Below are positions 54,855 to 63,120 of a stretch of DNA of 64,000 nucleotides, piece by piece. Origin of the DNA: Enterococcus gallinarum NBRC 100675 (GTDB lineage: Bacteria; Bacillota; Bacilli; Lactobacillales; Enterococcaceae); NCBI RefSeq assembly GCF_001544275.1, contig NZ_BCQE01000006.1, forward strand, positions 1-64,000. The letters are read 5' to 3'. The notes under the pieces are model-generated. The model had not been told where the DNA came from and did not search any database. It saw nothing but the letters and a program-made list of their open reading frames with translations. Position numbers and translations under genes: made by a program. Numbering within the stretch: the first letter of the stretch is position 1; each line of letters begins with the position of its first letter.

Positions 54855-57467
54855 TTAAGAAAGAGGATCCGGAGCAGACTGGGCAATTGCTAACCAAGCC
54901 GCTGGAATTCGATATGGAGAACAAGAGACATAGTCAATACCGATTTCCCGCAAAAATGCAATGGATTGAGGATCTCCACCTACTTCGCCGCAAACACCGA
55001 TCGCTTTTTCCTTTGTTTGCTGGCGAATGGATGCTATCGCTTGTTCCATTAGTTGTCCTACACCCGCTTTATCAAGATGTTGATACGGATCCTCAGACAA
55101 GATGCCTTGATCTAAATAGCGCTGAATAAATCCAGCAGCATCGTCCCGTGAAAAACCAAAAGTCATTTGTGTCAGGTCATTGGTCCCAAAACTGAAGAAA
55201 TCAGCTAGCGGAGCTAATTCTTTCGTTAATAAACAGGCTCTTGGTGTTTCTAGCATCATCCCAATCTTGAAAGGTACTTCTTTCTGATAGTGAGCAAAAA
55301 TTTGCCGGATGTACATTTCAAGACGTTCTCTCAAAACGCGCATTTCTTCCGATATACTGATCAAAGGCAGCATAATCTCAGGATACACAACACTGCCTGT
55401 ATCAGAAACTTGCAGTGCTGCTTCGATAATCGCAGCTGTCTGCATCTCATAAATCTCAGGATAAGTAATTCCTAGACGGCTTCCTCGATGCCCCATCATC
55501 GGATTTACTTCTTGTAGATCATGGATTCGTTGCTTGATTTTTTCTAGAGAGTAGCCACTGCGCTTGGCCATCTCTTCGTATTCTTGGGGTCGTGGTAAAA
55601 ATTCGTGCAACGGCGGATCCAACAAGCGAATGACACATTTCTGTTCTTTTGTCTGCAGTAACAACTCCTTGAAGTCATTTAACTGAAACGTTTTTAGCTG
55701 AGACAAAGCTACCTGTCTTTCTTCGGTCGTTTCAGCTAAAATTACTTGCCGCATCGGCCAGATCCGAGATTCACCAAAAAACATATGCTCCGTTCGCGCT
55801 AGTCCAATACCTGCTGCTCCAAAAGAAGCTGCTGTCTTGATTTCTTCGATGGTTTCCGCATTTGCTCGTACTACTAGGTCTGCTCTTTCTTTAGACCAGT
55901 CTAAAATCGTCTGCAGCAAACCAAAATCCTGCGAGGCAACCAGTGATAGCGCACCTTGATACAGATTGCCTGTCGTTCCATCCACTGATAGATAGTCTCC
56001 TTCTTGAATGATTGCTTCACCACATCGAGCCTGTTTCAAAAATGAATCGACTGCTAACTGATCACAACCTGCCACACAACAAACTCCTAGTCCTCGGGCA
56101 ACGACTGCCGCATGAGAAGTCATGCCGCCTCGAGAGGTCACGATTGCTTCACTAACAACCATCCCATCAATGTCTTCTGGTGAGGTTTCTTGTCGCAACA
56201 AAATAACTTTTTCTCCTGCTTGGTGGGCATTGACCGCTGCTTCTGCAGAAAAATAAACTCGACCTACCGCTGCACCAGGACTGGCAGGTAACCCTTGACC
56301 AAGAGGGGATGCTTTAGCAAGTGATTCCGGGGAAAAGATGGGATGTAGCAACTGATCAAGCATGTCTGGTGTCAATCGATGCAGTGCCGCTTTCTTCGTG
56401 ATCTTTCCTTCAGAAACTAGATCTATAGCAATCTGTACAGCCGCTTTGGCTGTCCGTTTGCCATTACGAGTCTGTAAAACAAATAATCGCCCTTTTTCAA
56501 TGGTAAATTCGATATCTTGCATGTCTTTGTAATGATCCTCTAATAACTCGGCAATCGCCGAAAACTGCGCGTGGATTTCTGGTTGTGTCTTGGCTAAATC
56601 ACTAATCGGTCTTGGCGTACGAACCCCCGCGACAACATCTTCTCCTTGTGCACAAGCGAGAAATTCACCAAATAATCCTCTGTGTCCTGTCGTCGGATCG
56701 CGAGTAAAAGCAACGCCAGTTCCACTTGCAGCACCACTATTGCCAAAAACCATTTCCTGAACAGTCACGGCAGTTCCTAGATCATGAGCAATTTTGTGGA
56801 TTTTACGGTAAGTGATAGCCCGGGGATTATTCCACGAACGAAACACAGCTTGAACGGCTGATAATAATTGTTCCAGCGGATCTTGAGGAAATCGTTCTTG
56901 CGTATGTTCCATATAAATACTTTTGAAAACCTCGCAAATCTCTTGCCAGTCTGGAGCGACCATTGATTGATCAGAAGGATATCCCTTTTTATGTTTATAG
57001 GTCGTTAAATAGGATTCAAAATGACTCTTATCGATCCCTTTAACGACATCCCCATACATTTGGATAAGGCGGCGGTAGCAATCATAGGCAAATGTGGGAT
57101 TCTTTGTATTCGCTGCCAGCGTCTGTACCGTTTGATCAGTTAATCCCAAATTGAGAATCGTATCCATCATCCTCGGCATGGAATACTTTGCCCCACTGCG
57201 AACAGAAACCAGTAGTGGCTGCTGGTTTCCGCCAAAAGACTTGTGGGTTCGTTCTTCCAATGTAGCTACTGCTCGAATAATTTCTTCTACCAACGGCTGT
57301 GTAAGTTGCTGGTTTTCTAAAAATTGTCGGCAAACATCTGTTGTAACAATAAATCCCGCAGGAACAGGTAACCCAATACTGGTCATTTCAGCTAGATTTG
57401 CTCCTTTCCCCCCTAATAGCTCTTTTTGATCTTTCGTACCTTCTGAGAACCAAACGATATTCTTCAT
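54855..57467 (-). CDS. ppdK: Pyruvate, phosphate dikinase PpdK
   Basis: This 870-aa enzyme reversibly converts pyruvate, ATP and Pi to PEP, AMP and PPi. It has an N-terminal ATP-grasp domain (GGKGANLAEM), a swivelling phosphohistidine domain with RGGMTSHAAVVARG (catalytic His and adjacent regulatory Thr) and a C-terminal PEP-binding barrel with GVCGEVGGDP. Length is normal. The gene for its bifunctional regulator lies in the divergent operon, so it is likely switched by phosphorylation of the motif Thr. Confidence 0.96.
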   Translation of the reverse strand: MKNIVWFSEGTKDQKELLGGKGANLAEMTSIGLPVPAGFIVTTDVCRQFLENQQLTQPLVEEIIRAVATLEERTHKSFGGNQQPLLVSVRSGAKYSMPRMMDTILNLGLTDQTVQTLAANTKNPTFAYDCYRRLIQMYGDVVKGIDKSHFESYLTTYKHKKGYPSDQSMVAPDWQEICEVFKSIYMEHTQERFPQDPLEQLLSAVQAVFRSWNNPRAITYRKIHKIAHDLGTAVTVQEMVFGNSGAASGTGVAFTRDPTTGHRGLFGEFLACAQGEDVVAGVRTPRPISDLAKTQPEIHAQFSAIAELLEDHYKDMQDIEFTIEKGRLFVLQTRNGKRTAKAAVQIAIDLVSEGKITKKAALHRLTPDMLDQLLHPIFSPESLAKASPLGQGLPASPGAAVGRVYFSAEAAVNAHQAGEKVILLRQETSPEDIDGMVVSEAIVTSRGGMTSHAAVVARGLGVCCVAGCDQLAVDSFLKQARCGEAIIQEGDYLSVDGTTGNLYQGALSLVASQDFGLLQTILDWSKERADLVVRANAETIEEIKTAASFGAAGIGLARTEHMFFGESRIWPMRQVILAETTEERQVALSQLKTFQLNDFKELLLQTKEQKCVIRLLDPPLHEFLPRPQEYEEMAKRSGYSLEKIKQRIHDLQEVNPMMGHRGSRLGITYPEIYEMQTAAIIEAALQVSDTGSVVYPEIMLPLISISEEMRVLRERLEMYIRQIFAHYQKEVPFKIGMMLETPRACLLTKELAPLADFFSFGTNDLTQMTFGFSRDDAAGFIQRYLDQGILSEDPYQHLDKAGVGQLMEQAIASIRQQTKEKAIGVCGEVGGDPQSIAFLREIGIDYVSCSPYRIPAAWLAIAQSAPDPLS

Positions 57468-57485
57468 TTTTTTCCGCCTTCCTAA

Positions 57486-57496
57486 TATGATATACT
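57486..57496. promoter_or_regulatory. Candidate CcpN-type operator
   Basis: TATGATATACT fits TRTGHYATAYW, the Bacillus CcpN binding pattern as I recall it. It lies in the ppdK leader. A related TATACTATT repeat occurs at 57524-57532 between the ppdK -35 and -10. Confidence 0.5.
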
Positions 57497-57512
57497 ATTA
57501 AACTTAAATCGA

Positions 57513-57542
57513 AGTATATAGTGTATACTATTGATTCGTCAA
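57513..57542 (-). promoter_or_regulatory. ppdK promoter
   Basis: Minus strand TTGACG (57537-57542), 18 nt, TATACT (57513-57518). Confidence 0.6.
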
Positions 57543-57581
57543 GAAGAAATTTTTAAGAAGAATTCGCTCCTAAATCCTTTA

Positions 57582-57610
57582 TTGCATTTTCCATGCGGAA
57601 AATATATAAT
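57582..57610 (+). promoter_or_regulatory. Promoter of ccpN-PDRP-fbp
   Basis: TTGCAT (57582-57587), 17 nt, TATAAT (57605-57610), placing the transcript start about 30 nt before the TTG start codon. Confidence 0.65.
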
Positions 57611-57647
57611 AAATAGCATATCACATTTAATTAAAGAAGGTGACACA

Positions 57648-58283
57648 TTGGAATTGACAAAGCGACAACTTAAAATCATTGAAATCGTAAAAGACAATCA
57701 ACCTATCAGTGGTGAAACCATCGCAAAAAAACTAGGATTCAGCCGTGCTACTTTGCGCAATGATCTCTCTATCCTGACAATGACCGGATTACTCGATGCC
57801 CGGCCCAAGGTCGGTTATTTTTATACCGGACAGACCGTAGAACCGCTGTTGTTTGATAAGCTATACCATGCAAGAGTAGCAGAGATTATGATCCCACCGT
57901 TAATGATTGAGCAATCCGTTTCGGTATATGACGCTGTGACAACTCTATTCATGTATGATGTCGGGTCTCTTTATGTGAAAAATGCAGAAGAGGAACTAAT
58001 TGGTGTTCTGTCCCGCAAAGACCTTCTGCGCTTCGCCATCAGCAATTCAGCAGCAGAAAAAACACCGGTGGCAATGATCATGACGCGAATGCCGAATATC
58101 GTCACGATTACTGCCGACCAAACTATTTTGACTGCAGGTACCTTATTAGCTAGGCATGAAATAGATACACTCCCTGTTGTTGATGCTGAGAATCCCAAAA
58201 AAGTTATTGGTAAAATAACCAAGTCTAAAATTATGAACTACTATATCCAAGCAGGCAATGCGATCGAAAACAATCAATTCTAA
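57648..58283 (+). CDS. ccpN: CcpN-like repressor of gluconeogenesis (HTH plus CBS pair)
   Basis: A 211-aa regulator with an N-terminal DeoR/HTH_11-like helix-turn-helix (ISGETIAKKLGFSRATLRNDLSIL) and two CBS domains that sense nucleotides. CcpN represses gluconeogenic genes during glycolysis in Bacillus. The TTG at 57648 is preferred: AGAAGG precedes it, the protein then matches family length, and the promoter lies upstream. A longer in-frame extension would start before the promoter. Confidence 0.85.
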   Translation: MELTKRQLKIIEIVKDNQPISGETIAKKLGFSRATLRNDLSILTMTGLLDARPKVGYFYTGQTVEPLLFDKLYHARVAEIMIPPLMIEQSVSVYDAVTTLFMYDVGSLYVKNAEEELIGVLSRKDLLRFAISNSAAEKTPVAMIMTRMPNIVTITADQTILTAGTLLARHEIDTLPVVDAENPKKVIGKITKSKIMNYYIQAGNAIENNQF

Positions 58284-58295
58284 GGAGCGAAAAAA

Positions 58296-59114
58296 ATGAA
58301 GAATGTTCGACTATATTTGATTTCAGATTCCGTTGGTGAAACAGCACAAAAATTGATTAGTGCAGTTTCCGCACAATTTCCTACGATCGATCTATCCGAT
58401 ATTCAACTGTATCCTTTTACAAATGATGAAGAGAGCTTATTGGAAATCTTACAAGATGCTTTACTGGATAAATCGATTGTTGTGACGACGCTTGTTAACA
58501 AAGATTTAGTGAAATTTGTTGAAGCCTTTGCTAAACGCACCGGTCTTCAACATGTCGATTTCATGACACCATTGATCTCAGTAATTGAAGCAACCGTCGG
58601 GCTACAAGCGGTTCAGGAACCTGGCGCAATTCACCGTTTAAATCAAGAATACTTCAGTCGTGTCGCTGCAATGGAGTTTGCAGTGAAGTATGATGACGGC
58701 AAGGATCCTCGTGGTTTTCTCGATGCTGACATCGTACTGCTCGGTGTTTCCCGTACTTCCAAGACACCGTTAAGTCTCTATATGGCTAATCGTGGTTACA
58801 AAGTGGCTAATCTGCCTTTAATACCTGAGGTCGCTTTACCCAAAGAGATCAATCAAATCGATCCCCAAAAAATGATCGGGCTCACTACAAATTCTGACTC
58901 ACTCGTTGAAATACGCCGTTCTCGACTGGCTTCATTAGGGTTGAAAGAAACTACTAACTATACAGAACCAAGCCGGATCGATGATGAACTAGCCTATGCA
59001 AATCAATTATTCCAAGAGCTAGGGATCAATGTCATCGATGTCAGCAAACGGTCGATCGAAGAAAGTTCGATGTTGATCGAAGAATTTTTCAAAAATAATG
59101 CCTATGCACACTGA
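58296..59114 (+). CDS. PPDK regulatory kinase/phosphotransferase (PDRP)
   Basis: A 272-aa bifunctional DUF299 enzyme that phosphorylates (with ADP) and dephosphorylates the active-site Thr of PpdK. The P-loop is GVSRTSKTPLS. Its pairing with ccpN and divergent ppdK fixes the target as PpdK rather than PEP synthase. It overlaps fbp by 17 nt. Confidence 0.93.
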   Translation: MKNVRLYLISDSVGETAQKLISAVSAQFPTIDLSDIQLYPFTNDEESLLEILQDALLDKSIVVTTLVNKDLVKFVEAFAKRTGLQHVDFMTPLISVIEATVGLQAVQEPGAIHRLNQEYFSRVAAMEFAVKYDDGKDPRGFLDADIVLLGVSRTSKTPLSLYMANRGYKVANLPLIPEVALPKEINQIDPQKMIGLTTNSDSLVEIRRSRLASLGLKETTNYTEPSRIDDELAYANQLFQELGINVIDVSKRSIEESSMLIEEFFKNNAYAH

Positions 59115-60972
59115 AGATCAATTAAATGATTTCATTGAGATTATCAATTTAGAGGCGATCCAACAGTTACCTAAAGCAACCGAACACTTTGTCAGTGATC
59201 TGCATGGTGAATATGAAGCTTTTGATCATATCCTGCGCAACGGTTCAGGCAGCATTCGGGAAAAAGTCGAAACATTGTTTCAATACTCACTGACCGCTTC
59301 TGAGAAAACCGAGCTATGTTTTTTGATTTACTATCCAAAAGAAGTATTGCAAGAAAAAGACTATCCGCATGAGGAATGGATCCAATTAATGACTCAACTG
59401 GTCAAAGTGGCTCGTTTTACTTCCAGCAAATATACGCGGTCCAAGGTTCGAAAAGCTTTACCAAAACAATTTGCTTATATTTTAGAAGAATTGCTGTATC
59501 AATATGACTCGGACTTCAACAAGGAAGCCTATTATAAAGCGATTTTCGATAAGATCATCGACTTATCCCTAGCGCCTCTATTTTGTGAACAGCTAGCATT
59601 TTTGATTCAGCGTTTTGTCGTTGATCACCTACATGTTATTGGGGATATTTATGACCGGGGACCCGCACCTGATAAAATCATCGACCGGCTCATGGCGCTT
59701 CCTTCTTTGGATATCCAATTAGGGAACCATGATATTTTGTGGATCGGTAGTTACTGCGGTTCTTTCCCTTGTTTAGCAAGTACCATACGGATCGCTGCAC
59801 GGTATGGAAATTTAGCGTTGTTGAAAGAAGGCTATGGCATCGACCTCTCTAAAGCTATAGCATTTAGTCGTAACCATTATCAAGAAAATAAGGGGTTTTA
59901 TCCTAAGAAAACTGTTGATGATCTTTCCGAAGAGGAGATTCACGACGCAATGCTCCTCCAGCAAGCCTTTGCAATCATTCAATTCAAGGTAGAGGCCGCT
60001 GTGATCAAACGACGCCCTGAATTTCAATTAGCGGATCGTTTGCTATTGGGTAAAATCACAAAGGATTTGCAGCTTCAGCTAGAGGATCACTTTGAGCCTT
60101 TGATCCATGCTTGCTTTCAATTGGTTGATCCCGAAGCACCCTATCTTTTGACTGATGAAGAGCAAGAAGTACTGGAGGATCTTCTCAAACAATTTCAATC
60201 CTCCGAAAGGTTGGCAACCCATGTACGTTTTCTAGTAGAAAAAGGCACGCTCTATCAAATTTATAATGGCAATCTACTGTACCACGGTTGCATCCCCTGT
60301 CATCCTGATGGTCGCTTCCTTTCAGTGTCCTTTGGAGAAACTTCTTATCAGGGCAAAGAATTGCTGGATTTCTTTCAAGAATGTGTAAAACAGAGTTTCG
60401 CAACACCAGAAAGGACCGACGATCTGGCGACCGATGTCCTTTGGTATCTCTGGTGTGGAGAAGGGTCTTCTCTTTTCGGTAAAAAATCCATGAAAACCTT
60501 CGAGCGCTATTTCATCAGTAATAAACACACACATATTGAAGAAAAAAACGCCTACTATACCCTAAGAGAGAAAGAAGCATTTTGCCGTCGCTTATTCGCT
60601 GCGTTTGGATTAGACTCGACGGGACACATCATTAACGGCCACACACCAGTAAAAGTGAAAAAAGGAGAGTCGCCAATCAAAGCCAATGGGCACCTACTGG
60701 TAATCGACGGTGGCTTATCTCGCTCCTATCAGGAAGTTACCGGTATCGCCGGTTACACGCTGCTATCTAATTCTTTTGGAATGACACTTGCTGCTCACCA
60801 ACCATTTACAGATCGTCAGACAGCAATCAAGGAACGGAAGGATCTATTGACGCAAAAGAAAATCGTTCTTCGCCAAACAGAACGAATCACTGTGCGTCAA
60901 ACGGATATTGGGAAACAACTTCAAGCAGAGAGTGCTAGTTTATTCGCAAAAAATAATCCTATCAATAACTGA
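59098..60972 (+). CDS. fbp: Fructose-1,6-bisphosphatase, class III
   Basis: A 624-aa Bacillus-type Fbp. The metallophosphoesterase motifs FVSDLHGEYEAF, HVIGDIYDRG, LGNHDILWIG and INGHTPVK are intact. It hydrolyses fructose-1,6-bisphosphate in gluconeogenesis. The start overlaps the PDRP end, so translation is coupled; no separate Shine-Dalgarno is clear, and a start two codons later is equally possible. Confidence 0.94.
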   Translation: MPMHTEDQLNDFIEIINLEAIQQLPKATEHFVSDLHGEYEAFDHILRNGSGSIREKVETLFQYSLTASEKTELCFLIYYPKEVLQEKDYPHEEWIQLMTQLVKVARFTSSKYTRSKVRKALPKQFAYILEELLYQYDSDFNKEAYYKAIFDKIIDLSLAPLFCEQLAFLIQRFVVDHLHVIGDIYDRGPAPDKIIDRLMALPSLDIQLGNHDILWIGSYCGSFPCLASTIRIAARYGNLALLKEGYGIDLSKAIAFSRNHYQENKGFYPKKTVDDLSEEEIHDAMLLQQAFAIIQFKVEAAVIKRRPEFQLADRLLLGKITKDLQLQLEDHFEPLIHACFQLVDPEAPYLLTDEEQEVLEDLLKQFQSSERLATHVRFLVEKGTLYQIYNGNLLYHGCIPCHPDGRFLSVSFGETSYQGKELLDFFQECVKQSFATPERTDDLATDVLWYLWCGEGSSLFGKKSMKTFERYFISNKHTHIEEKNAYYTLREKEAFCRRLFAAFGLDSTGHIINGHTPVKVKKGESPIKANGHLLVIDGGLSRSYQEVTGIAGYTLLSNSFGMTLAAHQPFTDRQTAIKERKDLLTQKKIVLRQTERITVRQTDIGKQLQAESASLFAKNNPINN

Positions 60973-61000
60973 GTCATTCAGTTTACTGATAGGATTATTT
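60951..61000. terminator. Bidirectional terminator of fbp and psiE
   Basis: AAAATAATCCTATCA-type arms (60951-60964 and 60987-61000) enclose an inner stem AACTGA/TCAGTT. The fbp stop codon lies inside the structure, and T-runs occur on both strands. Confidence 0.85.
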
Positions 61001-61030
61001 TTATTTCTAAGTATATTTCTGATTTGTTTT

Positions 61031-61444
61031 TCAGATGTCTTTGGAGCTATGAAAAGATTTCAACTTCTCTAGTGCTTGTAAAACAAAAATCAGTACTAAA
61101 ATTGCCAGCGCCAAAAACAACGTCTCTAGTCCCTTTCCTTGTGCCAACAACAACTCCCGCAAAATCGCTGTGATACTGATCAGAATCAGATAACGAACAG
61201 GAATATGATGACCTTCTTTTACATACCGCAGTAACATCAAAATGATTTCAAGTAAAATAAATAGCGTAGCAATCTCTTCGATCAAAAAGGATAGATCACT
61301 GACTTTTGTCAAAGGAATGACATAAGTAATGATTTTATAAATTGCTTCTGCCATCACAACCAATACCAATACAACTAAAATTGCTAACATAATATCAACA
61401 ATAGCACTGATCAGCTTTTCAAAGCTTCTGAAATATTTGCTCAT
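61031..61444 (-). CDS. psiE: PsiE-family membrane protein
   Basis: A 137-aa protein with four membrane helices and the family motif EGHHIPVRYLILISITAILRE. PsiE is phosphate-starvation inducible in E. coli; its biochemical role is unknown. The ATG at 61444 follows AAAGGGGG; the longer frame upstream has no support. Confidence 0.85.
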   Translation of the reverse strand: MSKYFRSFEKLISAIVDIMLAILVVLVLVVMAEAIYKIITYVIPLTKVSDLSFLIEEIATLFILLEIILMLLRYVKEGHHIPVRYLILISITAILRELLLAQGKGLETLFLALAILVLIFVLQALEKLKSFHSSKDI

Positions 61445-61616
61445 AGCGCGCCCCCTTTTCAACTCATTATAAGCGAATTTAATGAAATCACTTTGTGATA
61501 TGCTTGAAAAAGGTGTACTTTTATTGCACAAAATAATCAGTCGCTACTTCAGCAAATGGATGAATAGTCGTAAGGGATTCGCTGGTTTAAAACTCTGACG
61601 ATCCTTGCCGAAGCGC

Positions 61617-62234
61617 TTATCTAAAAAAGGCATCAAATGGTTCTTCTAAAAGAAGTTTTAATGGTTCTGATCCATCCGCAGCATTGGCCGGGTCATTACT
61701 ATCAATCGGTGTATCACCGGCTTCTGTGCTCTCTTCACTTTCGTCAGAAGTAGTTGTGTTTGTACTGCTTGAACTGCTAGATGAAGAGGTTGAACTACTC
61801 GTACTTGAGCTGCTGCTAGAGGAGCTCGTCGTTTCGGATGTACTAGTCGTAGTATCAGAATTTGCTGATCCATTATTGGAAGTGCTAGATGCTGTATCTG
61901 TCTCCTTCACTACTGCTTCACTACTGTCAGCTATACTTGCTGATTCTGTAGACGGAATGACCGACGAATCTTCAGTTGATTTTGTTCCACTGGTCTGTGC
62001 AGTTGTTTCGGAGTAGGAACTGACCCGTGCTTCATAAAAAGTTTCACTGGTTGTTTCCGTTTCAGACGTACTTGTTTCGGCAACCTGCACTGGTGCTTCA
62101 GAAGATGGCTCCGAAGAATTGCGCTGGAACGGGGCCGCAACAAAAGCATTTACGTCTTGATCGATTGCCATACTCAACATAATCGTGACAAAACAACTAA
62201 CGAGCGCTGACTGCAAATTAAATTTCAACTTCAT
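61617..62234 (-). CDS. Secreted Ser/Thr-rich protein, possibly frameshifted at its end
   Basis: A 205-aa protein with a signal peptide (cleavage probably after DVNA, about residue 30) and a long Ser/Thr/Glu low-complexity region including Ser runs at about 133-157. No LPXTG or known domain is seen. It resembles secreted linker-type proteins of lactic bacteria. It ends at an A6 tract (61623-61628); with one base less the frame would run on for 26 more codons to 61544. It starts after GTGAGGGA. Confidence 0.7.
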   Translation of the reverse strand: MKLKFNLQSALVSCFVTIMLSMAIDQDVNAFVAAPFQRNSSEPSSEAPVQVAETSTSETETTSETFYEARVSSYSETTAQTSGTKSTEDSSVIPSTESASIADSSEAVVKETDTASSTSNNGSANSDTTTSTSETTSSSSSSSSTSSSTSSSSSSSSTNTTTSDESEESTEAGDTPIDSNDPANAADGSEPLKLLLEEPFDAFFR

Positions 62235-62388
62235 TGCTATCCCTCACCTTCTCTTTATATGAAGTACCGTGCATTTTTTTGAAGAAATGGTTTTCTCCAT
62301 CTATTATACAAAAAAAAGAAACGAGCAACAAATTAAGAATTCGTTGCAACAATTGTCCCGTAGTTTACAAGCTTAACATCTGAAACAC

Positions 62389-62425
62389 AAAGAAATAACA
62401 GCCATTGCAAGGCTGCTATTTCTTT
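62389..62425 (-). terminator. Terminator of the YflT-type gene
   Basis: AAAGAAATA-CAGCC and GGCTG-TATTTCTTT arms with a 7-nt loop and one mismatch; on the minus strand a weak T-tail follows. Confidence 0.65.
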
Positions 62426-62461
62426 GATTATAAGCCAACCATTTACTGGATGGGATCTTTT

Positions 62462-62962
62462 TTACAAATTACGCAAGTGATTTGGGTCATTGATTGGTGT
62501 TTCGATATCACTATCTCCCATTCGAGGGGTCGGATGAACCGATTCATCAGGCATTGCTGTCTCACCTGTAACAGGCTGATCAATGATCGCTGTATCTGTT
62601 TCTTCGATTCGATCGGTTGCGTGATAATCGTAGACTCCTACCACTAAACGATCTTGCTCAAGGTCATCTCGATAGGCAAATAAAGGATCACTCTCATCAT
62701 CAATCGTCCGATGGTCATAGTCGCCAAATGAGAAAGCATCTTTGATTTTTTCCCACATTGAACGATCATCATCTGATCCTCCAGTCGCTTCTACTTCTGC
62801 ACTACTTAACGTATCTAAGCCAAACTGCTCGATGATCGTTGCATTCGCAAACAAAACAATGTCGTCTTTGTTGTACCCTTCGTTTCGCAATTGATCAATT
62901 GCTGTCAATGCTTCAGCCCGAGTGTCGTAACTGCCAATAATCGTCAGGTTTCTTTTATCCAT
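62462..62962 (-). CDS. General stress protein, YflT domain
   Basis: A 166-aa soluble protein with an N-terminal YflT-type fold (IIGSYDTRAEALTAIDQLRNEGYNKDDIVL) and a second half (DRLVVGVYDY) with an acidic tail. Members are induced by heat and general stress in Bacillus and enterococci; the function is unknown. It starts after GGAGGC and is a single-gene unit. Confidence 0.8.
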   Translation of the reverse strand: MDKRNLTIIGSYDTRAEALTAIDQLRNEGYNKDDIVLFANATIIEQFGLDTLSSAEVEATGGSDDDRSMWEKIKDAFSFGDYDHRTIDDESDPLFAYRDDLEQDRLVVGVYDYHATDRIEETDTAIIDQPVTGETAMPDESVHPTPRMGDSDIETPINDPNHLRNL

Positions 62963-63120
62963 TTGAAAGCCTCCTTATTTTGTGTACGCATGAAATCGGT
63001 CTATCTTTCAGCACTTCCCTTTTCATTGAAGGAAGTTGCCTACCATTTCATTGTATCTTACTCTGCGAAGGAGACCAAATGGTTTGTTTGCGCTTACGAA
63101 AATGATAAGAATCACTGGCT

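Noticed and set aside
61684-62016. 110-codon plus-strand Leu/Val-rich frame
   Set aside because: It is the complement of the Ser-rich region; low complexity on one strand makes the other strand open.
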